A stretch of 16,196 nucleotides of DNA from Bryobacterales bacterium (GCA_003487005.1 DNFG01000469.1:1-16196); one strand, 5' to 3'; shown: positions 1 through 6,613, counted from the stretch's first letter. Notes: generated by a model not told the origin, from the sequence alone. Numbers and translations are program-made.

Positions 1-129
1 GGGGTCTGACCGGTGGAGGCGACACGGCCCTGGTCCTGGGCGGCACGGGCGATTGCGCGGGCGGGGTCATCCTGAGGGACAAGGACGAGGAGTGCGCCGG
101 GGAGAGGGGTCTGACCGGTGGAGGCGACA
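1..129. repeat. 24-bp direct repeat, two copies 105 bp apart
   Basis: The same 24 bases occur at 1-24 and 106-129, starting with GGGGTCTGACC. The offset of 105 bp is exactly 35 codons, so both copies read VASTGQT-P in the minus-strand Cna-B-like gene. The first copy begins at the very first base of the window. It may be a true coding duplication or an assembly effect at a contig end. Confidence 0.85.
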
Positions 130-1421
130 GTGCCGCTCAGGGAGGCGGCGTTGCGGCTCAGGATGATGTCGAGGCGGCCGGATTGGCGGATGTCGAAAGC
201 ATCCGGGGAGATCTCGTCGCCGTTATGGCGGACGGAGTGAAGGAACAAGCCCTCGGGCAGGGATTCGGTGTCGACTTCGATGGCGTACGAGCCGGGGATG
301 AGGGGTTTGTCAAAGATCTCACCGAAGAGGCCGGAGGAGTTGGAGCGAATGAGCGTGACGTTCCCGGTGACGAAACTCCAGAGGCGGAGCCGGACATTCC
401 CGAAATCCGCGGCGCCGCCCTGGAGCAGGCTGAGTTGGGCGGCGATGCGAGGGGCGGGGACGAGAGGGACGACGAGGTCCTCGATGGGGCCGGCGATGTC
501 GAGTTCATCGGAGGCGAAGGCGAGCGGTTCGCCGGTGTTGACATTGGCGCGCAGTGAGTAGAGGCCGGGCGGGGCGCGGAGTTCGAAGTGGAAATCGGGG
601 TAATCCACGACGGCGGATGCGGAAGTGGGGGGACCCTGCTCGCTGGGGTCCCGGTTGAGGCTGATGGAGACTCTGGTGGAAGGGATGGCGGCGGGGAGAG
701 TGGCGTGGCCGCGAATGGTCACTGGGGGAAGGAGGGGTGCGCGGGTCAACTGGAGATCGATGCCGCGGATTTCCTGGCCGAGGTCGAGGAGAATGGGCAG
801 GGCATCGGCGAGGCGGCGGGCATTGGGGTAGTAGACAGGGACGTAGGGGCGGAGTGGGGCGCCTGAGGGGCGGTAGTGGTTATTGACGGGGGGCCTGGTG
901 GAGTGGGCCTCGACGAGGTAGCGGCCGGGGCTAAGACCGGGGAAGCGGAACTCGCCGGTGTCGCTGGTCTTCGTGGCGCCCCCGGTGCGGTTCCAACGGC
1001 CCCGGCCTGGCCGGTAGGCGTAGCGGTGCAGAAGGACTGTGGCGCCGGCGGCGGGTTCGCCTTCTTCGTCCAGGATCCGGCCGGAGATGACGGCGAAGGG
1101 GGCGAGGCGAAAGGGGTGGTGCGTGGCGTGAGCGCCCTCCGCAAGTTGGATGGGTTGGCGGGAGCGCTGTCTGTGGAAGGCGGAGTGACCGCTGGACAGG
1201 CGGTAGGCGCCGGGCGGGAGGCCGGTGAAGGTGTAGCGGCCTTCGGCGTCGGTTTCGGCGTAGAGGCTGAAATCCGGGTGCTGGAGTTCGACTGCTGCTT
1301 TCCGGATGGGGGCGCCGGTCAGAGAATGGAAGACGTGGCCGGAGATGGTTCCTGAAGTGGTTTGAGGTTGGGCCAGGAGAGCGGCCCAGGAGAGAAATAC
1401 GAGCAGGAGAGCCGATTTCAC
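1..1421 (-). CDS. Secreted carboxypeptidase-regulatory-like (Cna-B-like) protein, 3' end cut by the window
   Basis: The reading frame is open from a GTG at 1419-1421 to the left edge, so about 473 residues are visible and the C-terminus is missing. Residues 1-18 (MKSALLLVFLSWAALLAQ) form a typical signal peptide, which supports the GTG start because no better ATG exists. Two carboxypeptidase-regulatory-like beta-sandwich repeats follow, at about 25-105 and 110-200. Each has the usual 'D.EG.Y.F.GLPPG.Y' type of motif (EGRYTFTGLPPGAYRL; TGEFRFPGLSPGRYLV). A 'YVPVYYPN' motif at 193-200, common in acidobacterial members, comes next, and then further beta-rich sequence. The protein is probably exported to the periplasm or outer surface and may bind carbohydrate or protein. 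No catalytic motif is visible. It lies 42 bp downstream of the GlcD-type gene on the same strand. Close to the left edge it contains an in-frame duplicated segment (see the repeat entry). The family is clear; the function is unknown. Confidence 0.8.
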   Translation of the reverse strand, partial: MKSALLLVFLSWAALLAQPQTTSGTISGHVFHSLTGAPIRKAAVELQHPDFSLYAETDAEGRYTFTGLPPGAYRLSSGHSAFHRQRSRQPIQLAEGAHATHHPFRLAPFAVISGRILDEEGEPAAGATVLLHRYAYRPGRGRWNRTGGATKTSDTGEFRFPGLSPGRYLVEAHSTRPPVNNHYRPSGAPLRPYVPVYYPNARRLADALPILLDLGQEIRGIDLQLTRAPLLPPVTIRGHATLPAAIPSTRVSISLNRDPSEQGPPTSASAVVDYPDFHFELRAPPGLYSLRANVNTGEPLAFASDELDIAGPIEDLVVPLVPAPRIAAQLSLLQGGAADFGNVRLRLWSFVTGNVTLIRSNSSGLFGEIFDKPLIPGSYAIEVDTESLPEGLFLHSVRHNGDEISPDAFDIRQSGRLDIILSRNAASLSGTVASTGQTPLPGALLVLVPQDDPARAIARAAQDQGRVASTGQT

Positions 1422-1463
1422 GGCACTATCGTAGCAGGGCGGGGAACGCCGGGAGGGGGCCGT

Positions 1464-2897
1464 TTAGAGCAGGTCTTCCGGGCGGGCGATGGGCGGTTGC
1501 CGGATTTCAGTGCAGCCTTTGCCGGTGGGCAGGAGTTTGCCGGGGTTGAAGAGTTGGGCGGGATCGAAGATGCGCTTGAGGCGGCGCATCAGGTCGAGGG
1601 TCTCTTCATTGAACTGTTTGGACATCAGGTCGAGTTTTTCCATGCCGATGCCATGTTCGCCGGTGATGGCGCCGCCGACGCTGACGCAGTACTCGAGGAT
1701 GTCAAAACCGGCGCGCTGGGCTTTTTCCATGTCGCCGGGTTTGCGGGCGTCGAAGAGGATGATGGGGTGCATGTTGCCGTCGCCGGCATGGAAGATGTTG
1801 CTGATGGTGAGCCCGCAGGCGCTGCTGATCTCCTGAATGCGGCGCAAGGTGGCGGGAATGCGGCTGCGCGGGACCATGCCGTCGTGGACGTAGAAGAAGG
1901 GGCTGACCCGGCCAATGGCGCCGAAGGCGTTTTTGCGGCCCTTCCAGAGCAGGTCGCGTTCCTGGGCACTGCGGGCAACGCGGAATTCGCGGGCATTGCA
2001 GGCTTCGCAGGCGAGACGGATCTGTTCGGCCTGGTCTTCGACGGCCTCCGTCAGTCCTTCGAGTTCGATCAGGAGAACGCCGGCGGCGTCGAGGGGGTAG
2101 CCAGCGTGGGTGGCTTCCTCGACCATGCGGAGGAGGGTGCCGTCGAGCATTTCGAGGGCGGCGGGGGTGATGGCGCGGGCTGTGATCTCGCTGACGGTGG
2201 CGGCGCAATCGTCGACGGAGTCGTAGATGGCGAGGAAAGTCTTGACGGCTTCGGGCTTCTTCATGAGCCGGACGGTGATTTTGGTGACGAGGGCGAGGGT
2301 GCCTTCGGAGCCGGTGAGGAGGCCGTTGAGGTCATAGCCTGCGGGGTCGGCGTGGAGGGCGCCGGTGTGAAGGACGCGGCCGTCGGGGAGGACGGCTTCG
2401 AGGTCGAGGACGTGATTGGTGGTGACACCGTAGACGAGCGTGTGGGGGCCGCCGGCGTTCTCGGCGACGTTGCCGCCGATGGTGCAGGCGCGCTGGCTGG
2501 AGGGGTCGGGGGCGAAGAAGTAGCCGGAGGGGGCGGCGGCGTTGGTCAGTTCGAGATTGACGACGCCGGGTTCGACGACGGCGCGTTCGTTCTCGAAGTC
2601 GAGCTCGAGAATCCGGTTCATGCGGGAGAAGCCCACCATGATGCCGCCATGACGGGGGACGGCGCCGCCGCTGAGGCCGGTGCCGGCGCCGCGGCCGACG
2701 ACAGGCAGGTCATGTTTGGCGGCGATGCGGGCGATGGCGGCGACCTCGCTGGCGGAGCGGGGGAAGACGACGACATCAGGACGGGCCTTGTCGACGCTGC
2801 CGTCGAACTCGTAAAGGCGGAGGTCCTCTTCGCGGTCCAGCAAGGACTTGGGACCGACGGCATCGATCAGTTCCCGCCGCGCGGCTTCAGCAATCAT
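1464..2897 (-). CDS. glcD: FAD-linked oxidase, GlcD / D-lactate dehydrogenase type
   Basis: A 477-residue flavoprotein of the FAD-binding PCMH (vanillyl-alcohol oxidase-like) family. It most resembles the glycolate oxidase subunit GlcD and D-2-hydroxyacid dehydrogenases, which oxidise a 2-hydroxyacid to a 2-oxoacid with FAD. The FAD-binding part lies in the first 220 residues: VVGRGAGTGLSGGAVP near 66-81 and the CTIGGNVAENAGGPH stretch near 136-150. The C-terminal substrate/FAD-cap domain carries IFHAGDGNMHP and the family signature GEHGIG. Length is close to E. coli GlcD (about 500). The start is the ATG at 2895-2897. The gene sits 26 bp downstream of a TlpA-like thioredoxin gene on the same strand. 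No glcE or glcF partner is adjacent, so it may act as a stand-alone D-2-hydroxyacid dehydrogenase; the substrate cannot be read from sequence. Membership of the family is near certain, the substrate is not. Confidence 0.9.
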   Translation of the reverse strand: MIAEAARRELIDAVGPKSLLDREEDLRLYEFDGSVDKARPDVVVFPRSASEVAAIARIAAKHDLPVVGRGAGTGLSGGAVPRHGGIMVGFSRMNRILELDFENERAVVEPGVVNLELTNAAAPSGYFFAPDPSSQRACTIGGNVAENAGGPHTLVYGVTTNHVLDLEAVLPDGRVLHTGALHADPAGYDLNGLLTGSEGTLALVTKITVRLMKKPEAVKTFLAIYDSVDDCAATVSEITARAITPAALEMLDGTLLRMVEEATHAGYPLDAAGVLLIELEGLTEAVEDQAEQIRLACEACNAREFRVARSAQERDLLWKGRKNAFGAIGRVSPFFYVHDGMVPRSRIPATLRRIQEISSACGLTISNIFHAGDGNMHPIILFDARKPGDMEKAQRAGFDILEYCVSVGGAITGEHGIGMEKLDLMSKQFNEETLDLMRRLKRIFDPAQLFNPGKLLPTGKGCTEIRQPPIARPEDLL

Positions 2898-2923
2898 GGC
2901 GGCACTCCCTTCGGCCGGCCCGG

Positions 2924-3442
2924 TTAGAGCAGCGATTCGATCTCGCGGCGGATGGCGGGGTCGGACCAGTCACGAGGACCAATGTACTTGATTCGGACCT
3001 TGCCGTCACGGATCACATAGGTCTCGGGGTACTTGAAGGTACCGAATTCGGAGTTGACCTTCTCTTCGGGGTCGAGGGCGGTTTCGAAGACGACGTTGTG
3101 GTCGGTGAGGAAACGGCGGTAGGCCTGGGGGTTGTGGTCGACGCTCACGCCGAGCACGACGACGCCCTTGGGGGCGAGTTCACGGGCAAGATCGTTCATC
3201 GAGGGAGTTTCTTCAACGCAGGGGGGGCACCAGGAGGCCCAGAAATTGAGAACGAGCACCTTGCCGCCGAAATCGGAGCGGGTGAGCACCTTGCCACGCT
3301 CGGTGGTGACCTTGAAACGCGGGGCGCTGTCGCCGGTGTTGACGTTGCGTTCGCGCAAACCATCGTAAACGAACCAGGCGAGCGGGGCGAGCAGCACAAG
3401 GGCGGCGACTTGAAGCCGGGTGGCAAGACGGGATTCAGGCAT
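2924..3442 (-). CDS. TlpA-like membrane-anchored thiol-disulfide oxidoreductase
   Basis: A 172-residue protein with an N-terminal hydrophobic segment (about 10-26, QVAALVLLAPLAWFVY) and then a thioredoxin fold of the TlpA/ResA/AhpC-TSA type. The active site WCPPC is at 71-75, inside VLNFWASWCPPC, and PETYVI in the second half supplies the usual cis-proline loop (F/Y-P-E-T-Y). It most likely reduces disulfides outside the cytoplasm, for example in cytochrome c maturation or substrate-specific reduction; the partner is unknown. I chose the ATG at 3440-3442. The frame stays open further upstream to 3766, but that part lies antisense to the PTPS gene and has no hydrophobic N-terminus. An in-frame TTG two codons upstream is an alternative. 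The gene is divergent from the pterin genes and first in a possible operon with the glcD-like and Cna-B-like genes. Confidence 0.88.
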   Translation of the reverse strand: MPESRLATRLQVAALVLLAPLAWFVYDGLRERNVNTGDSAPRFKVTTERGKVLTRSDFGGKVLVLNFWASWCPPCVEETPSMNDLARELAPKGVVVLGVSVDHNPQAYRRFLTDHNVVFETALDPEEKVNSEFGTFKYPETYVIRDGKVRIKYIGPRDWSDPAIRREIESLL

Positions 3443-3458
3443 GGTCAATCCAACCTTA

Positions 3459-3464
3459 ATTGTA
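3459..3464 (-). promoter_or_regulatory. Candidate -10 box for the tlpA-like gene
   Basis: On the minus strand this reads TACAAT, five of six matches to the sigma-70 -10 consensus, 16 bases upstream of the chosen ATG. The leader would be short. No convincing -35 hexamer is seen 16-18 bases upstream. It lies in the 72-bp divergent region shared with the pterin genes. Confidence 0.3.
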
Positions 3465-3514
3465 TCGCCCCGCGACGGCCGGGCATCCCGAGAGTTGGGG
3501 AGAATGAGAGAGCC

Positions 3515-3925
3515 ATGCTGATCACCCGGAGGATTGATTTCTCTGCTTCGCACACCTGTTACAACCCGGCACTGAGCGATTCGCAGAACCGGGCGCTGTA
3601 TGGCTCGGAGGCTCATCCCCATGGGCATGGTCACAATTACGTGCTGGAAGTGACGCTGGCCGGCTCGCCGGATCCGGTGACGGGCATGATTGTGGATCTG
3701 AAAGACGTGAAGCAGTGGCTGGAGGAGGAAGTGGTGGAGCCGATGGACCACCGGCATCTGAACCACGAAGTGCCTCCCTTTGACCGGGTGGTGCCGACGA
3801 CGGAAAACCTGACGGTGGAGATCTGGCGGCGGTTGCAGCCGAGATTCGAGGGGACGCCGGCACGTCTGGCGGGCATCCGGTTGTACGAGACAGAGGATCT
3901 GTATGTGGACTATGCCGGAGAATGA
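3515..3925 (+). CDS. 6-pyruvoyl-tetrahydropterin synthase / QueD family protein, paralogue 1 (catalytic Cys replaced by Glu)
   Basis: A 136-residue, full-length T-fold protein of the PTPS/QueD family, whose members act on 7,8-dihydroneopterin triphosphate. Zinc ligands are visible as His13 (FSASH) and His38/His40 (HGHNY). The catalytic acid pair is Asp78-His79 in MDHRHLN, and the pterin-anchoring Glu is Glu126 in LYETED. Aligned with the next gene ([12 protein letters not shown]), the site of the catalytic Cys holds Glu32 (YGSEAHPHGHGH). The only Cys in the protein is Cys15, next to a zinc ligand. In the PTPS-III subgroup a Glu at this place is linked to 6-hydroxymethyl-dihydropterin formation instead of FolB, so this could be a folate-route enzyme; that is inference. 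The ATG at 3515 is used. Upstream AG-rich sequence gives only a weak ribosome binding site. The end overlaps paralogue 2 by 23 bp. Confidence 0.85.
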   Translation: MLITRRIDFSASHTCYNPALSDSQNRALYGSEAHPHGHGHNYVLEVTLAGSPDPVTGMIVDLKDVKQWLEEEVVEPMDHRHLNHEVPPFDRVVPTTENLTVEIWRRLQPRFEGTPARLAGIRLYETEDLYVDYAGE

Positions 3926-4436
3926 GGAGCCGGGGCGGCCGGTTGTGCGGGTGACGAGGAGGTACCGGTTCTCGGCCTCGCACCGGCTGCATGCGCCCGA
4001 ACTGAGCGCGGAACGTAATCGCGAGGTTTACGGCAAGTGCAATAACCCCTACGGGCACGGCCACGATTACGTGATGGACGTGACGCTGCGGGGTCCGCTG
4101 GATGCCAGGCTGGGGCGGTTGGTGAGTGTGGACCAATTGGACCAGTTTGTGCGGTGTACGATCGTGGATGCGTTTGACCGGCGCAATCTGAATCTGGATG
4201 TGCCGGAGTTTGCCACGCTCGTGCCCACCACGGAGAATCTGGCGCTGGTGGCCGCCCACCGTCTGGCGGCGGCGTGGCCGCTGGCGTTTCCGGGCAGTCC
4301 CGCGTTGCCGGAAAAGGTAAGAATCTGGGAGACACCGCGGAACATCTTTCAGGTATTCGTTGCAAACTCCGAGCCCTTCCGCGTCATGGACGAGAGCGCC
4401 AGACGGCACGCCGCCCCCACCAAGGAATCAAGATGA
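3903..4436 (+). CDS. 6-pyruvoyl-tetrahydropterin synthase family protein, paralogue 2 (catalytic Cys kept, His replaced by Arg)
   Basis: A 177-residue PTPS-family protein with about 15 extra residues at the N-terminus and about 25 at the C-terminus compared with paralogue 1. Zinc ligands are His27 (FSASH) and His52/His54 (HGHDY). The animal-type PTPS-II motif [12 protein letters not shown] is present, with catalytic Cys46. The Asp-His pair that normally completes the triad (MDHxNL in animal enzymes) reads F-D92-R93-RNLN, so the His is replaced by Arg. The TTENL and IWET motifs are conserved. Start: the ATG at 3903 has AGAGGA about 6 bases upstream, whereas an in-frame ATG at 3912 is badly spaced. 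The gene overlaps paralogue 1 by 23 bp and folE by 4 bp (ATGA), so the three are translationally coupled. It may make 6-pyruvoyl-tetrahydropterin or a carboxy-tetrahydropterin, or form mixed complexes with paralogue 1. Confidence 0.87.
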   Translation: MWTMPENEEPGRPVVRVTRRYRFSASHRLHAPELSAERNREVYGKCNNPYGHGHDYVMDVTLRGPLDARLGRLVSVDQLDQFVRCTIVDAFDRRNLNLDVPEFATLVPTTENLALVAAHRLAAAWPLAFPGSPALPEKVRIWETPRNIFQVFVANSEPFRVMDESARRHAAPTKESR

Positions 4437-5044
4437 AATCTGCCAATACAGTACTGAAGATGAAGCCGAGACGCGAAGAAGGAATGATCGCCGGGCACAT
4501 GGAAGAGATTCTTCGCCAGTTGGGTGAGGATCCTGAGCGGGAAGGGCTGCTCGCCACGCCGATGCGAAGCGAGAAGGCGCTGAAGTTCCTGACGAGCGGG
4601 TACGAAACGGATCTGGATTCGATCGTCAACGGGGCGATCTTCAACGAGAAGTGCGATGAGATGGTGATTGTGAAGGACATCGAGTTCTTCTCGCTGTGCG
4701 AGCATCATCTGCTGCCGTTTTATGGCAAGGCGCACGTGGCGTACATACCGAACAACAAGATCATCGGGCTGAGCAAGATTCCGCGCATCGTGGACATGTT
4801 CGCGCGGCGTTTGCAGGTGCAGGAGCGGCTGACGCGGCAGGTGGCGGAATGTCTGCAGGATCTGCTGGATGCACAGGGCGTGGGGGTGATCATGGAAGCG
4901 CGCCATTTCTGCATGATGATGCGCGGGGTGGAGAAGCAGCATTCCGGGACGGTGACGTCGGCGATGCTCGGCGTGATGCGGCAGCGCAAGGAGACGCGGG
5001 ACGAGTTTCTGTCGCTGGTCCGGCAGAACGCCCTGCACGGTTAG
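4433..5044 (+). CDS. folE: GTP cyclohydrolase I (type IA)
   Basis: A 203-residue enzyme converting GTP to 7,8-dihydroneopterin triphosphate and formate, the first step to folate, biopterin and queuosine precursors. The C-terminal catalytic domain is unmistakable: [43 protein letters not shown] and [20 protein letters not shown]. Zinc ligands are Cys89, His92 and Cys160, with the same 71-residue Cys-Cys spacing as E. coli FolE (Cys110/Cys181). The start ATG at 4433 has AAGGA about 7 bases upstream and overlaps the stop of the PTPS gene as ATGA. Together the three genes supply and consume dihydroneopterin triphosphate. The product could be tetrahydrofolate, a tetrahydrobiopterin-like cofactor, or both. 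Confidence 0.96.
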   Translation: MKSANTVLKMKPRREEGMIAGHMEEILRQLGEDPEREGLLATPMRSEKALKFLTSGYETDLDSIVNGAIFNEKCDEMVIVKDIEFFSLCEHHLLPFYGKAHVAYIPNNKIIGLSKIPRIVDMFARRLQVQERLTRQVAECLQDLLDAQGVGVIMEARHFCMMMRGVEKQHSGTVTSAMLGVMRQRKETRDEFLSLVRQNALHG

Positions 5045-5048
5045 TCCG

Positions 5049-5063
5049 GCCCCGGAAAGGGGC
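5049..5063 (+). terminator. Small hairpin after folE, possible weak terminator
   Basis: GCCCC (5049-5053), loop GGAAA, then GGGGC (5059-5063), followed by TCTTTG. It lies 5-19 bases after the folE stop. The stem is short and the T tract poor, so it may only attenuate. A TGCTAGGAT sequence at 5068-5076, resembling an extended -10 box, follows about 10 bases before the next start codon. Confidence 0.3.
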
Positions 5064-5085
5064 TCTTTGCTAGGATAAAGAGTGC

Positions 5086-5475
5086 ATGAGGCAGGATTTT
5101 CGCCAGTTTTCCGTCGTTGACCCCTTTGGGCGCTCCTGGGATGTGGACTTGCGCTGGATTCAGAATGCCATCTCGATCCGGCACGCCGATGCGGTGGATT
5201 GCAAGTACTACATCAGCCACGGCGAGGAGAAGATGGAGCGGGTGATCGCCCTGCCGCACGCCGGTCTTGGGGCGGCCGCACGCCGGCATGACCGGGAGAT
5301 CTCGGATGCGTGGTGCATCCGGATCGCGGGTCTGCATCTCGAGCACATGCTTTCCACCTGGGAAGACATGGACAAGACCATTGTTACCGTGCCGCAGGCG
5401 GATCTTGACCGGCATGCCTCGACGCTGGCGGAAGCGGCGGCCGAACTGCTGCGGAAAGCAGCGCTCACGCGCTGA
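5086..5475 (+). CDS. Hypothetical protein, 129 residues
   Basis: I do not recognise this protein. It is soluble, with no signal peptide or membrane segment. The N-terminal half looks beta-rich (FSVVDPFGRSWDVDLRW, then ISIRHADAVDCKYYI). The second half is alpha-helical and His/Asp-rich: HDREISDAWCIRIAGLHLEHML, then a final Ala/Leu-rich helix at about 105-126. Cysteines occur at 39 and 77 and histidines at 33, 45, 58, 68, 84, 87 and 110, so metal binding is possible but no known motif is matched. The gene starts 41 bp after folE on the same strand, separated by a small hairpin. It could be co-transcribed with the pterin genes or use its own extended -10-like promoter (5068-5076), which would give a nearly leaderless message. 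No clear ribosome binding site precedes the ATG. Codon composition matches its neighbours, so I regard it as a real gene. Confidence 0.7.
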   Translation: MRQDFRQFSVVDPFGRSWDVDLRWIQNAISIRHADAVDCKYYISHGEEKMERVIALPHAGLGAAARRHDREISDAWCIRIAGLHLEHMLSTWEDMDKTIVTVPQADLDRHASTLAEAAAELLRKAALTR

Positions 5476-5500
5476 TCCGGCGAGGCTGGCGACATAGACG

Positions 5501-5529
5501 TTGCAAAGCGTCCCAACTTCAGCGACAAT
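5501..5529 (+). promoter_or_regulatory. Candidate sigma-70 promoter upstream of the LysW-like gene
   Basis: TTGCAA at 5501-5506 and GACAAT at 5524-5529, spaced 17 bp, each with four of six consensus matches. It lies in the 100-bp gap between the 129-residue protein gene and the LysW-like gene, the only gap upstream of that gene set large enough for a promoter. Confidence 0.3.
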
Positions 5530-5575
5530 CCGGAATTGAGTACCCTACCCGACGCTTCGGCAAGGTTTCTGGACC

Positions 5576-5809
5576 ATGATGACCTGTCCTCAATGTGATT
5601 CCCTCCTCGAGTTCGACGAAGACGAAGTGAGCGAGGGCGACAAGCTGATGTGCGAAGAATGCGGAGTCCATCTGGTGGTGTCCAGTCTGGACCCCGTTGA
5701 GCTCGAACTCGACGACGATGAGTATGACGACGAGGACGAAGACGACTTCGATGAGGACGATGAGGACGAGGAAGAAGACGAAGAGGAAGAAGACGACGAC
5801 TGGCGTTAG
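5576..5809 (+). CDS. LysW-like zinc-ribbon protein with long acidic tail
   Basis: A 77-residue protein. Residues 1-45 form a two-CXXC zinc ribbon (CPQC at 4-7, CEEC at 26-29) followed by VVSSLDPVELEL, closely patterned on the amino-group carrier protein LysW of the alpha-aminoadipate/ornithine carrier pathway. The tail from about 46 is almost entirely Asp/Glu and ends ...DDDWR. Authentic LysW ends EDWGE, where the last Glu carries the substrate. Here the Trp is kept but the terminal Glu is replaced by Arg, so classical carrier function is unlikely. No lysX/argX-type ligase gene is adjacent. The start is ATG at 5576, with a second ATG at 5579; AAGG lies about 10 bases upstream. The DNA encoding the tail also serves, in another frame, as the start of the next gene. 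The role is unknown; metal-bound scaffold or regulatory binding are possibilities. Confidence 0.75.
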   Translation: MMTCPQCDSLLEFDEDEVSEGDKLMCEECGVHLVVSSLDPVELELDDDEYDDEDEDDFDEDDEDEEEDEEEEDDDWR

Positions 5810-6173
5810 CCGGCGCGGCCTTCTGGCCCTGATCCTCGGCCCGGTTCTTTCCTTTGGAGAACGCCAGAAGAAGGCTCCTCCGCCCCACGCGGTCATCGCG
5901 GGGACGATTTTCCGTCATCCCGGTTTCGCCGTCCCGGGCGCGGAAGCAACCCTGACGTTTCATACGCCGCCACCCGGATCGAAGAAGATTCCAAAGCCAG
6001 TTAAGGCGAGAGCCAACGGGCGCGGGGAGTTCTTTTTCCACGTCCCAGCCGCAGAAGCGGAGTACACCGTGCGCGGCACGGCGCCGGGGTTGGTGCCGGA
6101 AGAGAAGACGGTGCGCATCCAGGGTGAGGAGCGGGCCGAATTGTACTTCAACCTCAAACCTTTGGCACAATGA
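5751..6173 (+). CDS. Small exported or membrane-anchored Cna-B-like (carboxypeptidase-regulatory-like) protein
   Basis: The frame overlaps the acidic tail of the LysW-like gene by about 59 bp. In this frame the repetitive GAC/GAG codons read as Arg/Lys/Thr (MRTRKKTKRKK), giving a very basic N-region. SRRGLLALILGPVLSF follows, a twin-arginine-like motif plus a hydrophobic core. The mature part (about 90 residues) is a single beta-sandwich: AVIAGTIFRHPGFAVPGAEATL, then NGRGEFFFHVPA and AEYTVRGTAPGL, as in carboxypeptidase-regulatory-like domains. The start is uncertain: ATG at 5751 or 5760, with more in-frame ATGs back to 5697 and no clear ribosome site. No start codon exists after the LysW-like stop until well inside the domain, so the overlap appears real. 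The stop overlaps the next start as ATGA. Export is inferred; the partner is unknown. Confidence 0.65.
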   Translation: MRTMRTRKKTKRKKTTTGVSRRGLLALILGPVLSFGERQKKAPPPHAVIAGTIFRHPGFAVPGAEATLTFHTPPPGSKKIPKPVKARANGRGEFFFHVPAAEAEYTVRGTAPGLVPEEKTVRIQGEERAELYFNLKPLAQ

Positions 6174-6589
6174 AGGCTAGGGGTGCCATGCTGAACCGAA
6201 GATTCCTCACTGTCCCGATTCTGCTGCTCGTGCTGGCTTTGACCGGCGGCGCGCAGTGGACGAACAAGAAGAAGGAAAAACCGCGCGATCCCACCATCCG
6301 CTCACTCCAGGGCCTTGTGACATTACCCGACGAGACGCCGGCGGTTGGGGCGGTCGTCAAGCTGAAGAACCTCAAGACGCTGCAGGTCCGGTCCTACATC
6401 ACGCAGAAGGACGGGAAGTATCAGTTCCAGAACCTCAGCACGAACATCGACTACGAGGTGACTGGCGACTTCAAGGAGTTTTCCAGTCCGACGCGCACGC
6501 TGAGCGTGTTCGACTCCCGGTTCGAGGCCATCATCAACCTCAAACTCGAACCCGGCAAGGCCAAGAAGGACGAATCCTCGTCCAACTAA
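6170..6589 (+). CDS. Small secreted Cna-B-like (carboxypeptidase-regulatory-like) protein
   Basis: A 139-residue protein, or 133 if translation begins at the second ATG (6188). Residues 7-29 (MLNRRFLTVPILLLVLALTGGAQ) form a clear signal peptide. The mature part is one carboxypeptidase-regulatory-like domain: SLQGLVTLPDETPAVGAVVKLKNLKT, then the standard DGKYQFQNLS...YEV signature at about 81-97. It ends in a Lys/Ser-rich tail. The first ATG overlaps the previous stop as ATGA. The second has AGGGG four bases upstream and gives the more typical signal peptide, so the true start is open. It is probably periplasmic or surface-exposed. With the preceding gene it forms a pair of single-domain relatives of the large protein at the left edge of the window. 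Confidence 0.78.
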   Translation: MKARGAMLNRRFLTVPILLLVLALTGGAQWTNKKKEKPRDPTIRSLQGLVTLPDETPAVGAVVKLKNLKTLQVRSYITQKDGKYQFQNLSTNIDYEVTGDFKEFSSPTRTLSVFDSRFEAIINLKLEPGKAKKDESSSN

Positions 6590-6595
6590 CCCCGC

Positions 6596-6613
6596 CGGGG
6601 CATGTCCGCCCCG
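6596..6613 (+). other. GC-rich hairpin between the Cna-B-like and redoxin genes
   Basis: CGGGGC (6596-6601), loop ATGTCC, then GCCCCG (6608-6613), in the 53-bp gap upstream of the redoxin gene. There is no T tract, so this is not a standard terminator. It could attenuate, or protect an mRNA end. Confidence 0.3.

Noticed and set aside
1362..2927. Long plus-strand open frame (521 codons) opposite the GlcD-type gene
   Set aside because: It is the antisense shadow of a gene with clear family motifs. Its translation is Gly/Ala/Asp/Glu-rich without any domain, as expected from GC-rich DNA.
3443..3766. Upstream extension of the TlpA-like gene to 3766
   Set aside because: It runs antisense through the PTPS gene and would bury the membrane segment in mid-protein.
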